Both the position numbers and the translations under genes were made by a program. DNA of 64,000 bases, taken from Vibrio navarrensis. Its GTDB lineage: Bacteria; Pseudomonadota; Gammaproteobacteria; Enterobacterales; Vibrionaceae. Positions 1 to 8,500 of the stretch are shown here, piece after piece; the stretch's first letter is position 1, and each line of letters begins with the position of its first letter. Where the stretch lies: NCBI RefSeq assembly GCF_015767675.1, contig NZ_CP065218.1, positions 744,001 through 808,000 on the forward strand, in the 5' to 3' direction. The notes beneath the pieces are model-generated. The model worked only from the letters and a program-made list of their open reading frames with translations. It made no database searches and was not told the origin of the DNA.

Positions 1-479
1 TTCTCTCGATGACGGCGATATACATTCTGCTGTCAAAAATGGGCTTGATTGATACCTACATCGGCTTGCTGTTTGTCTACGTGACGGGCTCTCTGCCCTT
101 TATGACTTGGCTGGTGAAAGGCTACTTTGACGCCATTCCTACCTCGCTGGATGAAGCAGCGAAAATCGACGGCGCCGGACACATGACCATCTTCCTTGAG
201 ATCATTTTGCCACTCGCCAAACCGATCTTAGTGTTTGTCGCCTTGGTCTCTTTTACCGGCCCTTGGATGGATTTCATCCTGCCGACGCTGATTTTACGCA
301 GCGAAGAGAAGATGACGTTAGCCATCGGCATCTTCAGTTGGATCACCTCCAACTCAGCGGAAAACTTCACCCTGTTTGCCGCTGGCTCGCTACTGGTCGC
401 CGTACCGATCACCTTGCTGTTTGTCGCCACTCAAAAACACATCACAACTGGCTTAGTCAGTGGCGCAGTAAAAGAATAA
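1..479 (+). CDS. maltodextrin ABC transporter inner-membrane permease, MalG type (5' end outside window)
   Basis: This is the C-terminal part of a MalG-like permease subunit; the reading frame is open to the left edge, so the true start lies outside the window. The protein is mostly hydrophobic, with at least three predicted membrane segments. It carries the EAA loop typical of binding-protein-dependent permeases (EAAKIDGAG, then LPLAKP), which docks onto the ATPase subunit. The ending (TTGLVSGAVKE) resembles MalG. The next gene, an intracellular alpha-glycosidase, starts 15 bases downstream, so substrate uptake and hydrolysis are probably co-transcribed. The substrate is inferred from the neighbours to be maltodextrin or cyclodextrin; transport specificity cannot be read from this fragment. 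Confidence 0.88.
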   Translation, partial: LSMTAIYILLSKMGLIDTYIGLLFVYVTGSLPFMTWLVKGYFDAIPTSLDEAAKIDGAGHMTIFLEIILPLAKPILVFVALVSFTGPWMDFILPTLILRSEEKMTLAIGIFSWITSNSAENFTLFAAGSLLVAVPITLLFVATQKHITTGLVSGAVKE

Positions 480-494
480 ATATCAGGAACCTTT

Positions 495-2288
495 ATGATT
501 ACTAGAAGCTCATTAACTCACTTGGCGAAAAGTGCGGACAGTTACGCCTACGACAACGACACTTTGCACATTCGCTTTCGCAGTGCCAAAGGCGAAGTTG
601 ACCGAGTGACACTGTGGATCGGCGACCCCTACACCTGGGCCGAAGGCGGCCTAGACGGTGGAAATTTAGGCGGCAGCGACGCGCACGGCTGGACAGGCGG
701 GACTGAAGTGCCGATGCAGTTGGAAGGACAAAGCGAACATCATGATCACTGGTTCGCCCCGTTCGTGCCACCGAAAAAACGCACCCGCTACGGCTTTATT
801 TTGCATGGCAAAGCGGGTGAGAAACTGCTGTTTGGCGAAAAACGTTGTGTGAACATTCAAGACGAGCGCACAGCCGAAATCGAACTGAGCAACTTAAGCA
901 ATTTCTTCTGCTTTCCCTACATCAACCCCAAAGATGTGTTGAAAACCCCACAATGGGTACGCAGCACCATCTGGTATCAGATTTTCCCGGAACGTTTTTA
1001 CAACGGCCGTGCGGAGATCTCGCCTGCCAATGTGCAGCCGTGGGGCAGCACGCCCACCAGCGACAACTTCATGGGCGGCGATCTATGGGGCGTGATTGAA
1101 AAACTCGATTACTTGCAAGAACTCGGGGTCAATGGTCTCTATTTCTGCCCGATTTTCACCGCCAATGCCAACCACAAATACGACACGGTCGATTACTACA
1201 ATGTCGACCCGCATTTTGGCGGCAACGAGGCATTCCGTGCTTTGGTTCAAGAAGCGCACCGTCGTGGCATGAAGGTGATGTTAGACGCGGTATTCAACCA
1301 CATCGGCCATCAATCCCCACTGTGGTTGGATGTGGTGGAAAAAGGCGCTGAGTCTCGCTACGCCGATTGGTTCTGGATCAAGCAATTTCCGGTTTATCCA
1401 GACAAGCCCAAATCGGAGTGGGACTTTAGCAACCTCAATTACGAAACGTTCGGCAATGTGGCAGAAATGCCCAAACTCAATACCGAAAACCCAGAGTGCC
1501 GCGCCTACCTGTTGGATGTGGCGCGCCATTGGGTGCAAGAGTTTGATATCGACGGCTGGCGTTTAGACGTAGCCAACGAGGTCGACCACGAGTTCTGGCG
1601 TGATTTCCGCCGTTTGGTCAAAGGCATCAAGCCCGATTGCTACATTTTGGGCGAGATATGGCACGAAGGCATGCCGTGGCTGCGCGGCGATCAATACGAC
1701 TCGCTGATGAACTATCCGCTGACACAGGCAATCACTGACTTCTTTGCCCTTGGCAACGACGACAAAACCAGCTTCATCAATGCGGTCACGCGCTCTTACC
1801 TTGCTTACCCGCGTAACGTCAATGAGGCGATGTTTAATCTGCTGGAAAGCCACGACACCACGCGCCTGTTGAGCCTGTGTGGCAACGACAAGCGCAAAGC
1901 GAAACTGGCGTATCTGTTTATGTTCACCCAAGTGGGCTCTCCGTGTATCTACTACGGCGGCGAAGTGGGCATGGACGGGCAAAAAGGCATGGGCCTAGAG
2001 CTAAACCGCAAATGCATGATTTGGGATGAGCAGCAGCAAGATCTCGAATTCAAAGCCTTTATGCAAAAGCTGATTCGACTTCGCCAAGCCTACCCGGAGT
2101 GCAACCTGCCTTACTTAGAGTGGATCGAGGTGGATCATCCACACGTGGTGGCTTTTCGCAAAGGCGCACTGCAAGTGGCCCTCAACAACAGCGACAGTGA
2201 AGCGCGCTGTCTTATCAACGGCACTGAGCTTGCTTTGCCCGCGTTTGGCTTTGAACTGCGTGATCTCACCACTGCGGAAGTGCTATGA
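495..2288 (+). CDS. GH13 alpha-glycosidase (neopullulanase/cyclomaltodextrinase type)
   Basis: Cytoplasmic glycoside hydrolase of 597 residues with no signal peptide. An N-terminal region of about 130 residues fits a CBM34-type domain, followed by the (beta/alpha)8 barrel. The conserved GH13 motifs are present: DAVFNH, GWRLDVANE with nucleophile Asp358, ILGEIWHE with acid/base Glu387, and ESHDT. MPKLN, the usual motif before the barrel's substrate-binding helix, is also present. Length and motifs match the neopullulanase/cyclomaltodextrinase/maltogenic amylase group, which opens cyclodextrins and cleaves maltodextrins or pullulan. It follows a MalG-type permease by 15 bases and overlaps the next gene by 4 bases (ATGA), indicating one operon. 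The exact specificity is not resolved by sequence alone. Confidence 0.92.
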   Translation: MITRSSLTHLAKSADSYAYDNDTLHIRFRSAKGEVDRVTLWIGDPYTWAEGGLDGGNLGGSDAHGWTGGTEVPMQLEGQSEHHDHWFAPFVPPKKRTRYGFILHGKAGEKLLFGEKRCVNIQDERTAEIELSNLSNFFCFPYINPKDVLKTPQWVRSTIWYQIFPERFYNGRAEISPANVQPWGSTPTSDNFMGGDLWGVIEKLDYLQELGVNGLYFCPIFTANANHKYDTVDYYNVDPHFGGNEAFRALVQEAHRRGMKVMLDAVFNHIGHQSPLWLDVVEKGAESRYADWFWIKQFPVYPDKPKSEWDFSNLNYETFGNVAEMPKLNTENPECRAYLLDVARHWVQEFDIDGWRLDVANEVDHEFWRDFRRLVKGIKPDCYILGEIWHEGMPWLRGDQYDSLMNYPLTQAITDFFALGNDDKTSFINAVTRSYLAYPRNVNEAMFNLLESHDTTRLLSLCGNDKRKAKLAYLFMFTQVGSPCIYYGGEVGMDGQKGMGLELNRKCMIWDEQQQDLEFKAFMQKLIRLRQAYPECNLPYLEWIEVDHPHVVAFRKGALQVALNNSDSEARCLINGTELALPAFGFELRDLTTAEVL

Positions 2289-3175
2289 AGCTGGGTCTTT
2301 CTGTCGATTCAGAATGGATCTGGGGGGTGCTCATCGATAACGATGGGCAGCCCCGTTATCGCAATCAGCTCAAAACGCCACTCAGCGCGCAGCAAACCGC
2401 TGAAGTCATCACTAGCATGGCGCTGAGCATGCAGCGCATGTTCGGCCCACTGACACTGGTCGGTATCAATCTCATGCCCGATTGCTGGCAAGGCGCACTC
2501 TCCAATGGCAAAGAGGTATTGACCGATTGGCTGACAACGCACCTCTCGGTGCCCTGCCAGTTGTTTAATCCGGCGGTGATCGCCTTAGCGCAAATCCCAA
2601 ACCTGCCGCAAGGCAACGTTTTAAGCGCGGTATTGGATGACGGCTGCGAGCTGTACGTTACCGATCAGCTTTGCCGACGCGAACCGTATCGCCACGTGCT
2701 CGATTTAGGTTGGGCGCACAAACCGCTCAAAGGGTATCAAAGCTTAATTGACGGGCTGACACCGCTGTGCAACTGCGGCAGTGATGAGTGCATTCGTCAG
2801 TACTTGTCACGCAAGGGGATTGAGCGCCAATATCATCAGCTCTCTTTGCAACATCGCACCGCGCGCGACATCGTCTTTGGTGTTGATGACAACCACGCTT
2901 GGTCAACGCGCATCTATCGTATCTGGGTCGATCAGCTTGCCAGATCGCTCTCCGATGCGGTGTTTCGCTTCCAACCTAAGCTGCTGGTCTTAAGTGGCAG
3001 CTTGATCCTGCACCCTGATCTCGCCTTAACGCTCAAAAGCACTTTAAGCCGCTACTGCCAATTTGACGCCCTACCGGAAATTTTATGTCTGCACAACGAT
3101 GAGTATCGTTTTGCCGAGGGCGCCGTCTCGATGTGCACCGTAAATTGTGCACAACCTTCTACATTCACTGCATGA
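2285..3175 (+). CDS. ROK-family-like protein, degenerate sugar kinase/regulator
   Basis: Protein of 296 residues that overlaps the alpha-glycosidase stop by 4 bases. It has the layout of a ROK-family protein, including a cysteine cluster (CNCGSDECIRQYLS) that corresponds to the ROK zinc motif CxCGxxGCxE, and a late LVLSGSL segment. The N-terminal phosphate-binding motif DxGGT(K) of active ROK kinases is not visible (LGLSVDSEWIWG instead), and the glycine-rich ATP motifs are poor. There is no N-terminal helix-turn-helix as in NagC/Mlc. It may be a divergent glucokinase or a sugar-sensing subunit of the maltodextrin operon; catalytic activity is doubtful. Confidence 0.7.
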   Translation: MKLGLSVDSEWIWGVLIDNDGQPRYRNQLKTPLSAQQTAEVITSMALSMQRMFGPLTLVGINLMPDCWQGALSNGKEVLTDWLTTHLSVPCQLFNPAVIALAQIPNLPQGNVLSAVLDDGCELYVTDQLCRREPYRHVLDLGWAHKPLKGYQSLIDGLTPLCNCGSDECIRQYLSRKGIERQYHQLSLQHRTARDIVFGVDDNHAWSTRIYRIWVDQLARSLSDAVFRFQPKLLVLSGSLILHPDLALTLKSTLSRYCQFDALPEILCLHNDEYRFAEGAVSMCTVNCAQPSTFTA

Positions 3176-3228
3176 GGAGTGGTAACCTTGACAGGAAAAT
3201 TCGCGTGAATCATTACCGAGGAACCCCC

Positions 3229-4041
3229 GTGACCGAGCTGGTAACAAAACTGATGGACTTTGGCTTTACCAAGACCGATGCCTTGGTTTATATCAATTTA
3301 CTCAAAAATGGCCGCGCCAGCGGTTATAAAATTGCCAAAGAGATTTCGCTCTCTCGCTCATCTGTCTATTCATCGATTGATAACTTGTACAAAAATGGCT
3401 GCATCTTTATGTCCGATGGTGAGACCAAAGAGTACGAGGCCAAATCGCCCGATTTGATTTTTAGCCAGATTGAGAAAAAAACCATAGAAAACATTCAGAT
3501 CCTGAAAAAAGAGCTCTCACGCATGATGCTTCAGGAAGAGAAAGAGTTTATCTATAACGTCTCTGGTTTTGAAAACCTGCTGCAAAAAGCGCGCGAGATG
3601 CTGAACCTGGCGCAGATCGAAGTCTATCTCAATACCGATTTTCATCTCGACCTACTCGCCGATGAGATCTGCCACGCGATTGAACGTGGAGTACGCGTCA
3701 TTGTTTTCTCTTTCAATCGCTTAACCTTGCCGCATCCGAAAGTCGAGCACTATTCGCGATCCGACAGCCCAGAGCAGCGTTATCCTTCACACCGCTTTAT
3801 GCTGGTGGTGGACATGAAACAAGCGATGATGTTTTCACATCGCGAGGAGACGCAGGGGCTATTTTCCAACAACCGTTTGATGGTCAAAATGATGGCCGAA
3901 CACATCCACAGTGATATCTATCTCACTGAGTATGAAAAGCTAGCGCCGGAAAAACGCTGTCGTATTGCCACCGTGCACGAGCTCGAAAACAATATGGTGG
4001 TGGATGATCGCTTAACCTTAAAAGCACAAAGCAAAGCCTAG
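3229..4041 (+). CDS. TrmB-family sugar-responsive transcriptional regulator
   Basis: The start is taken at the GTG at 3229, preceded by GAGGAA with a 5-base spacer. A second GTG at 3205 with AGGA 8 bases upstream is a real alternative. The N-terminal 70 residues match the TrmB winged helix: a short helix, then FGFTKTDALVYINLLKNG and SRSSVYSSIDNL as recognition region. A coiled-coil stretch (ENIQILKKELSRMMLQ) follows, then a phospholipase-D-like sugar-sensing domain as in TrmB and its relatives. TrmB proteins are best known as maltose/trehalose regulators in archaea. Its place at the end of a maltodextrin operon suggests it controls that operon. It converges on the Qrr sRNA gene. Confidence 0.85.
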   Translation: MTELVTKLMDFGFTKTDALVYINLLKNGRASGYKIAKEISLSRSSVYSSIDNLYKNGCIFMSDGETKEYEAKSPDLIFSQIEKKTIENIQILKKELSRMMLQEEKEFIYNVSGFENLLQKAREMLNLAQIEVYLNTDFHLDLLADEICHAIERGVRVIVFSFNRLTLPHPKVEHYSRSDSPEQRYPSHRFMLVVDMKQAMMFSHREETQGLFSNNRLMVKMMAEHIHSDIYLTEYEKLAPEKRCRIATVHELENNMVVDDRLTLKAQSKA

Positions 4042-4118
4042 GCAAGAAAAGTGCGGCGGGAAACGGATGTTCCGTCAATGGCGAATAGGTCAAAAAGCGT
4101 CCAAACCAAAACGCAGAT

Positions 4119-4228
4119 AAAAAAAGAGCCAACCGCAAAAAGGTGCGATTGGCTTATGTATGGTGTGAACAATATATATCCACTAACAACGTCAGTTGGC
4201 TAGGTGACCCTCGGCTTAATAAGGGTCG
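4119..4228 (-). ncRNA. qrr: Qrr quorum-regulatory small RNA
   Basis: Read on the minus strand, the sequence begins near 4228 with a 5' stem-loop (GACCCT...AGGGTC, 4206-4227). It then carries the near-invariant Qrr core CTAGCCAACTGACGTTGTTA (within 4181-4203), which pairs with luxR/hapR-type and aphA mRNAs. It ends in a hairpin (4127-4154, 10 bp with one G-T pair) followed by a run of T. About 110 nt is the usual Qrr length. A sigma-54 promoter and two LuxO boxes lie upstream. Qrr RNAs act with Hfq at low cell density under phosphorylated LuxO. The 5' end is inferred from the promoter spacing. Which of the several Vibrio qrr paralogues this is cannot be told from the window. Confidence 0.93.
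4127..4154 (-). terminator. intrinsic terminator of Qrr
   Basis: The arms 4127-4136 and 4145-4154 pair over 10 bp with one G-T wobble and an 8-base loop. On the minus strand a run of seven T follows (4119-4125). It lies about 85 bases beyond the stop of the convergent TrmB-type gene and may also stop that transcript, although the plus strand has almost no T run there. Confidence 0.85.
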
Positions 4229-4238
4229 AAAGAGATTA

Positions 4239-4255
4239 TGCATGATTCATGCCAA
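4239..4255 (-). promoter_or_regulatory. sigma-54 promoter of Qrr
   Basis: The minus strand reads TTGGCATGAATCATGCA, matching the -24/-12 consensus (YTGGCACG-N4-TTGCW) with the invariant GG and GC ten bases apart. This puts the transcription start near 4228, right at the first Qrr stem-loop. RpoN-dependent transcription is standard for qrr genes. Confidence 0.88.
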
Positions 4256-4315
4256 GATTAAAAGCTTTATTTTTTCGCTAAATATCTCATATTATTCTCA
4301 TTGACTGGATCTCTA

Positions 4316-4341
4316 TTGCATTTTGCAGTTGCAAAATGCAA
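4316..4341 (-). promoter_or_regulatory. two adjoining LuxO binding sites upstream of Qrr
   Basis: TTGCATTTTGCAG (4316-4328) and TTGCAAAATGCAA (4329-4341) adjoin head to tail. The second matches the LuxO box TTGCAW3TGCAA perfectly and the first differs in one end base. Together they form a 26-bp palindrome about 90-115 bases upstream of the Qrr start, where LuxO sites are usual. Confidence 0.85.
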
Positions 4342-4510
4342 AAGCGCGCGCAAATAGCCATATTTATATCAAGGTGATGATTACTTACCCAATCGCCATT
4401 ACTTTCTCAGCACCGGAAGATCGCGGCGGCGCGATTCAAAGTGATTGCATACTTTTTTGCCCTGAATCTGGTTATACTCCTCCACTCTGTTTTCTGACGG
4501 TTTATGAGCC

Positions 4511-5437
4511 ATGAATTATTTATCCACGTTTCTCAAAGGGCTGGCCATGGGCGCCGCCGATGTGGTCCCGGGCGTTTCTGGGGGTACCATCGCTTTTATC
4601 ACTGGTATTTACGACACCCTACTTGAAAGTATTCGCCGCATTAACCCGAGCATTTTTCGTTTATGGAAAGCCCAAGGCTTTACAGCCGCTTTTCAGCACA
4701 TCAACGGTTTTTTCCTCATTGCGCTGTTCGGCGGCGTACTCACCAGTATCGCCACGCTGGCTAAGCTAATTACTTGGATGCTGGCCAATCACCCGATCCC
4801 GATTTGGTCGTTCTTTTTTGGCCTGATCCTCGTTTCCGTGTACCACATTCTCAGACAAGTTGAACGCAAAGATGTGACGCGTTTTGCTCTGCTATTATTC
4901 GGCATCGTTTTCGCCTACAGCATCACGGTGCTCAAACCACTGCATCTTGAACCGACGTCGCTCAATGTCCTGTTAGCAGGCGCGATTGCCATCTGCGCAA
5001 TGATCTTACCGGGCATTTCTGGCAGCTTTATTTTGCTGCTGATCGGCATGTACGCGCCTGTGCTCGGCGCGGTCAAAAACGTGCAGCTTGATATTCTCGG
5101 ACTGTTTCTCGCCGGATGTGTCGCGGGCTTGCTGACGTTTTCTCATGTGCTCTCTTGGCTGTTACGCCGCTTTCGCGATTTCACCTTGATGTTTCTCACC
5201 GGATTGATGATCGGCACACTACCGAAAATTTGGCCATGGAAAGAGACCATCAGTTGGCGCCTCAACTCCAAAGGTGAGCAAGTGCCTCTGGTGCAACATA
5301 ATCTCTCTCCATTCGAGTTTGAAAGTCTGACCTCGCAACCTTCGCAGTTAGGCTTGGCCATCATCATGGCCTTGCTGGCGTTTGTCTTGGTACTGGGGCT
5401 GGAGAAGTTTGCCGAAGCCAATCAAAAAACGCATTAA
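4511..5437 (+). CDS. popT: DUF368 undecaprenyl-phosphate translocase (PopT family)
   Basis: Polytopic inner-membrane protein of 308 residues. The DUF368 signature is at the start (GAADVVPGVSGGTIAFITGIY) and again, as an inverted internal repeat, in the middle (ILPGISGSFILLLIGMY). Proteins of this family recycle undecaprenyl phosphate across the inner membrane for peptidoglycan and O-antigen synthesis. The V. cholerae chromosome II homologue was one of the founding PopT members. It stands alone, with Qrr upstream on the other strand and a strong terminator 57 bases after the stop. The upstream 280 bases therefore hold both its own promoter and the control region of qrr. Function is assigned by family, with high confidence in the family itself. 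Confidence 0.9.
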   Translation: MNYLSTFLKGLAMGAADVVPGVSGGTIAFITGIYDTLLESIRRINPSIFRLWKAQGFTAAFQHINGFFLIALFGGVLTSIATLAKLITWMLANHPIPIWSFFFGLILVSVYHILRQVERKDVTRFALLLFGIVFAYSITVLKPLHLEPTSLNVLLAGAIAICAMILPGISGSFILLLIGMYAPVLGAVKNVQLDILGLFLAGCVAGLLTFSHVLSWLLRRFRDFTLMFLTGLMIGTLPKIWPWKETISWRLNSKGEQVPLVQHNLSPFEFESLTSQPSQLGLAIIMALLAFVLVLGLEKFAEANQKTH

Positions 5438-5493
5438 CATTTCGCGCACGCTTTGGCGCTATGTCAAAGTCAGAAGTTGCCCTGTTTGAATAG

Positions 5494-5527
5494 ACAAACC
5501 CCACCGATTTTGGTGGGGTTTGTTTTT
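5494..5527 (+). terminator. intrinsic terminator after popT
   Basis: A perfect 12-bp stem (ACAAACCCCACC, 5494-5505, with 5512-5523) and a 6-base loop, followed by TTTTTA on the plus strand. It lies between the convergent popT and pullulanase genes. The minus-strand T run is weaker, so it mainly serves popT. Confidence 0.9.
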
Positions 5528-5550
5528 AGGCCGATAGAATGAGTGAAGCG

Positions 5551-8500
5551 TTAGTTACGCAGCTTCTCAAACACCGCCACAGACCACGCAGGCACAGAGA
5601 GTTTGCCCTCGGTCACTGACGCCACTTGATCTTGGTTTTTCGCCAAAGAATCATTGCCAGCGGCAGCTTGAATGGCATGCAGGCTGTAACCTGTCGCATC
5701 AAAGTGAGCGAAGCTGCTCAATGCGCTTGGTGAAGCGTTCACCACCACCACTAAGCCATCACGAGTTGCATCCACTTTCGCGTCGTACAGCTCACCGCTG
5801 TTATCCACGCTCATCACAATCAGACCCGGGGTTTGATCCGCGCCAGTGTTGTGGAACTTAACTCGTTTGATGATTTCGCTGCCTTTGCCTAAGGTCAACA
5901 AGCCAGAGGATGCACGCAGCGCCGCCAGTTCATTGAAGAACTTGTCCATGTTGCCGATGTCTGTTGCGGTTGGCATGGCGCGATCACTCGAACCTGTGAT
6001 GACATCGCTAATGATGCCCCAGTTGCTGCCATCTTTATCTTCACGTGGCAAGCCAACATTCCAGTTGTTGTCTTGTTTGGTGAAATCAACACGGTTGTAC
6101 CAGTCACCCGAATCGTACGAGTCGCGCTGCATCGATTTAGAACGAAGCAGCTCACTGCCCATGTGGATAAACGGAATCCCCTGTCCCAGCACCGCCGTTG
6201 ACAGGCTGACCGCCTGCATGCGAGTACGATCAGCAGACGTCACGTCGTACGCAATCTTGTACTGGTTGTTGTCCCACAATGTTTGGTTGTCATGCTTAGA
6301 GACGTAGTTTTGAATTTCCCACGCATCTTGCGCATAACCAGCCGGTTGGCCGTTGTAGTCCAGCTCACCACCTGTAATCGCTTTGCCTGTGCTGTCGGTA
6401 AATGGGAATTCTTTCAGGTTGCCCGCCATACCAAGGCGAGTGAGATCCGCCAAGTGCAGCGCGGTTTTCTTCAGCTCTGCGGTTTGAGTATTTTTGTCAT
6501 TCACTTGTACGTAAATACCGTTACCAAAACCTTGGTTCGAACGCAGGGTCGCTTCACCATCAAATGGGCCTCCACCGCGAACGGCGTCGCGCAGACGGTC
6601 AGAGAAAGAGCCGATGCCCGTGCCGCCTAAGTTCGGCTGTGTCGCTTGCTTGAACATGCGATCATTGCCTACTTCACCAAAGTTCCACCCTTCACCGTAG
6701 AAGTAAACGTGTGGATCGACCGCTTGCGCCGCCGCGAGGGTTTGCTGCATTTGCGCCAGTGGGTGATGTCCCATCAAATCCCAGCGGAAGGCATCAATCT
6801 TGTACTCTTTCACCCAAGTGGCGATCGAATCGTCGATCAATTTGCCGAACATTTTGTTCTCAGGAGCGGTGTTTGAGCAGCAGGTGGATTGCTCCACCGC
6901 GCCAGAGAATTCGTTCAAGCGCTGGTAATACCAAGGCACAATGCGATCGAGAACCGACTTGGAAGAGACGCCCGATTCGTTGGTGTGGTTGTACACCACA
7001 TCCATCACGACGTTCATACCGACATCCTGTTTCACCGCCATCACCATCTCACGGAACTCTTTGATGCGCGTCATGCCCTCGGCGTCAGAGGAGTAAGAGC
7101 CTTCTGGCACCGTGTAGTGGTATGGATCGTAACCCCAGTTGAATGAGTCAACATTACGAACATGGCTGTTGAGGCGCTGAACCACCGCATTGTCTTTGCT
7201 GTCGGCCTTTGACAGAGTGTCAAACACCGCGGCGATGGTTTCATCTCCGGCGCAGTAGCCGCCAAAGTCTTTGTCATCTTTCACGCTAGCGTCGAGTTCA
7301 CACAATTTGGCGAACTTAGCGTTGATATCGGCCACTTTGCTTGGATCTTCGTTGATGGTCGCGATGTCAAAGGTAGGCAACAGATGCAAATGAGTAACAC
7401 CCGATTTCGCCAGATTCTTCAAATGCTCAACAGGCGCGCTACCACTTTGAGTAAAGGCTTTGTATTTGCCACGGTTCGCTTCAATGGTTGAACTGTCTAG
7501 CGCAGAGAAATCACGAATGTGCGCTTCGTACAAGACAAAGCTGGCTGGGTTATCTTGCGCGTGCGGCGCGGCAAGCGCATCCCAACCCGACGGTTTCAGC
7601 TCGGCATTTTCCAGATCCACCACTTGGCTGTATTCCGAGTTCATCGACAAGCTCAATGAATACGGGTCGGTCACTTGATAGGTTTCCACTTCGTCGGTTG
7701 CAGGGTGGTAAACCGTCACTTCGTAGCGGTAGAAATCACCGTGTTTTAACGCTGTGTTTTCTGCTACCCAAGCACCGCTACTGGCGTCAAAGCTCATTGC
7801 AATTGCGCTTTGTGCCTGTTTATCTGCGCTGTAAGGGATCAGTTTGACGCTTTGCGCGGTCGGTGCCCACAAACGGAACGTGGTGCTGCTGTCTTGGTTG
7901 ATGATCGCGCCATAGCTTAGCTTGGTCGCGCTATCCGCGTATAATGCGTCCAGTGCGCTGGCTGGCTGCACTTCGGTCGCCTTGATAACGCCTGTCGCGT
8001 CGCTAGCCACCACCATTAGCTGACCTTTCAACAGATCTTTCAGCGCGAGACCTTCGCCGCTAAAGTCCATCTCAAAACCGATAAAATCATTTTTCAAATG
8101 GGGTTTAGCGCTGGCCCAATCGCCGCTTGCCACTTTGCTCGACGTCACCTGTTTGGTGGCGCCAGTGACTTTTTTAGTCGCGCTGTCAAACGCGAGTTCG
8201 CCGCTTTGTGAATAGTAGAGCGTGACGCTGGTTGCGTCTTTGGCATTGACTAGGATGACTTTATCATCGGCAAAAATCGCGCTCGCGCCCGCCAGTTCCA
8301 CTTGTGCCACTGGTTTTTGCGCCAAAGCGGTGTAGTAAACCTTATCGGTGCCTTTGAAAACAAACGCCACATTGCCAATCACCGTGGTTTTATCAAACTC
8401 AAACTTCAAGTTCGCGGTTTGGTAATCGCCATTCGATTTGTTGTTTGGAATGATATTGAGACAGCTGTCGGTACCGGTGACAGGCAAGTCCCAATACGGG

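Noticed and set aside
4316..4341. 26-bp palindrome as an unknown operator for popT or the TrmB-type gene
   Set aside because: It splits into two LuxO boxes placed correctly upstream of the qrr sigma-54 promoter, which explains it.
4323..4514. 63-codon frame upstream of popT
   Set aside because: It starts inside the LuxO boxes, has no ribosome binding site and its product looks random.
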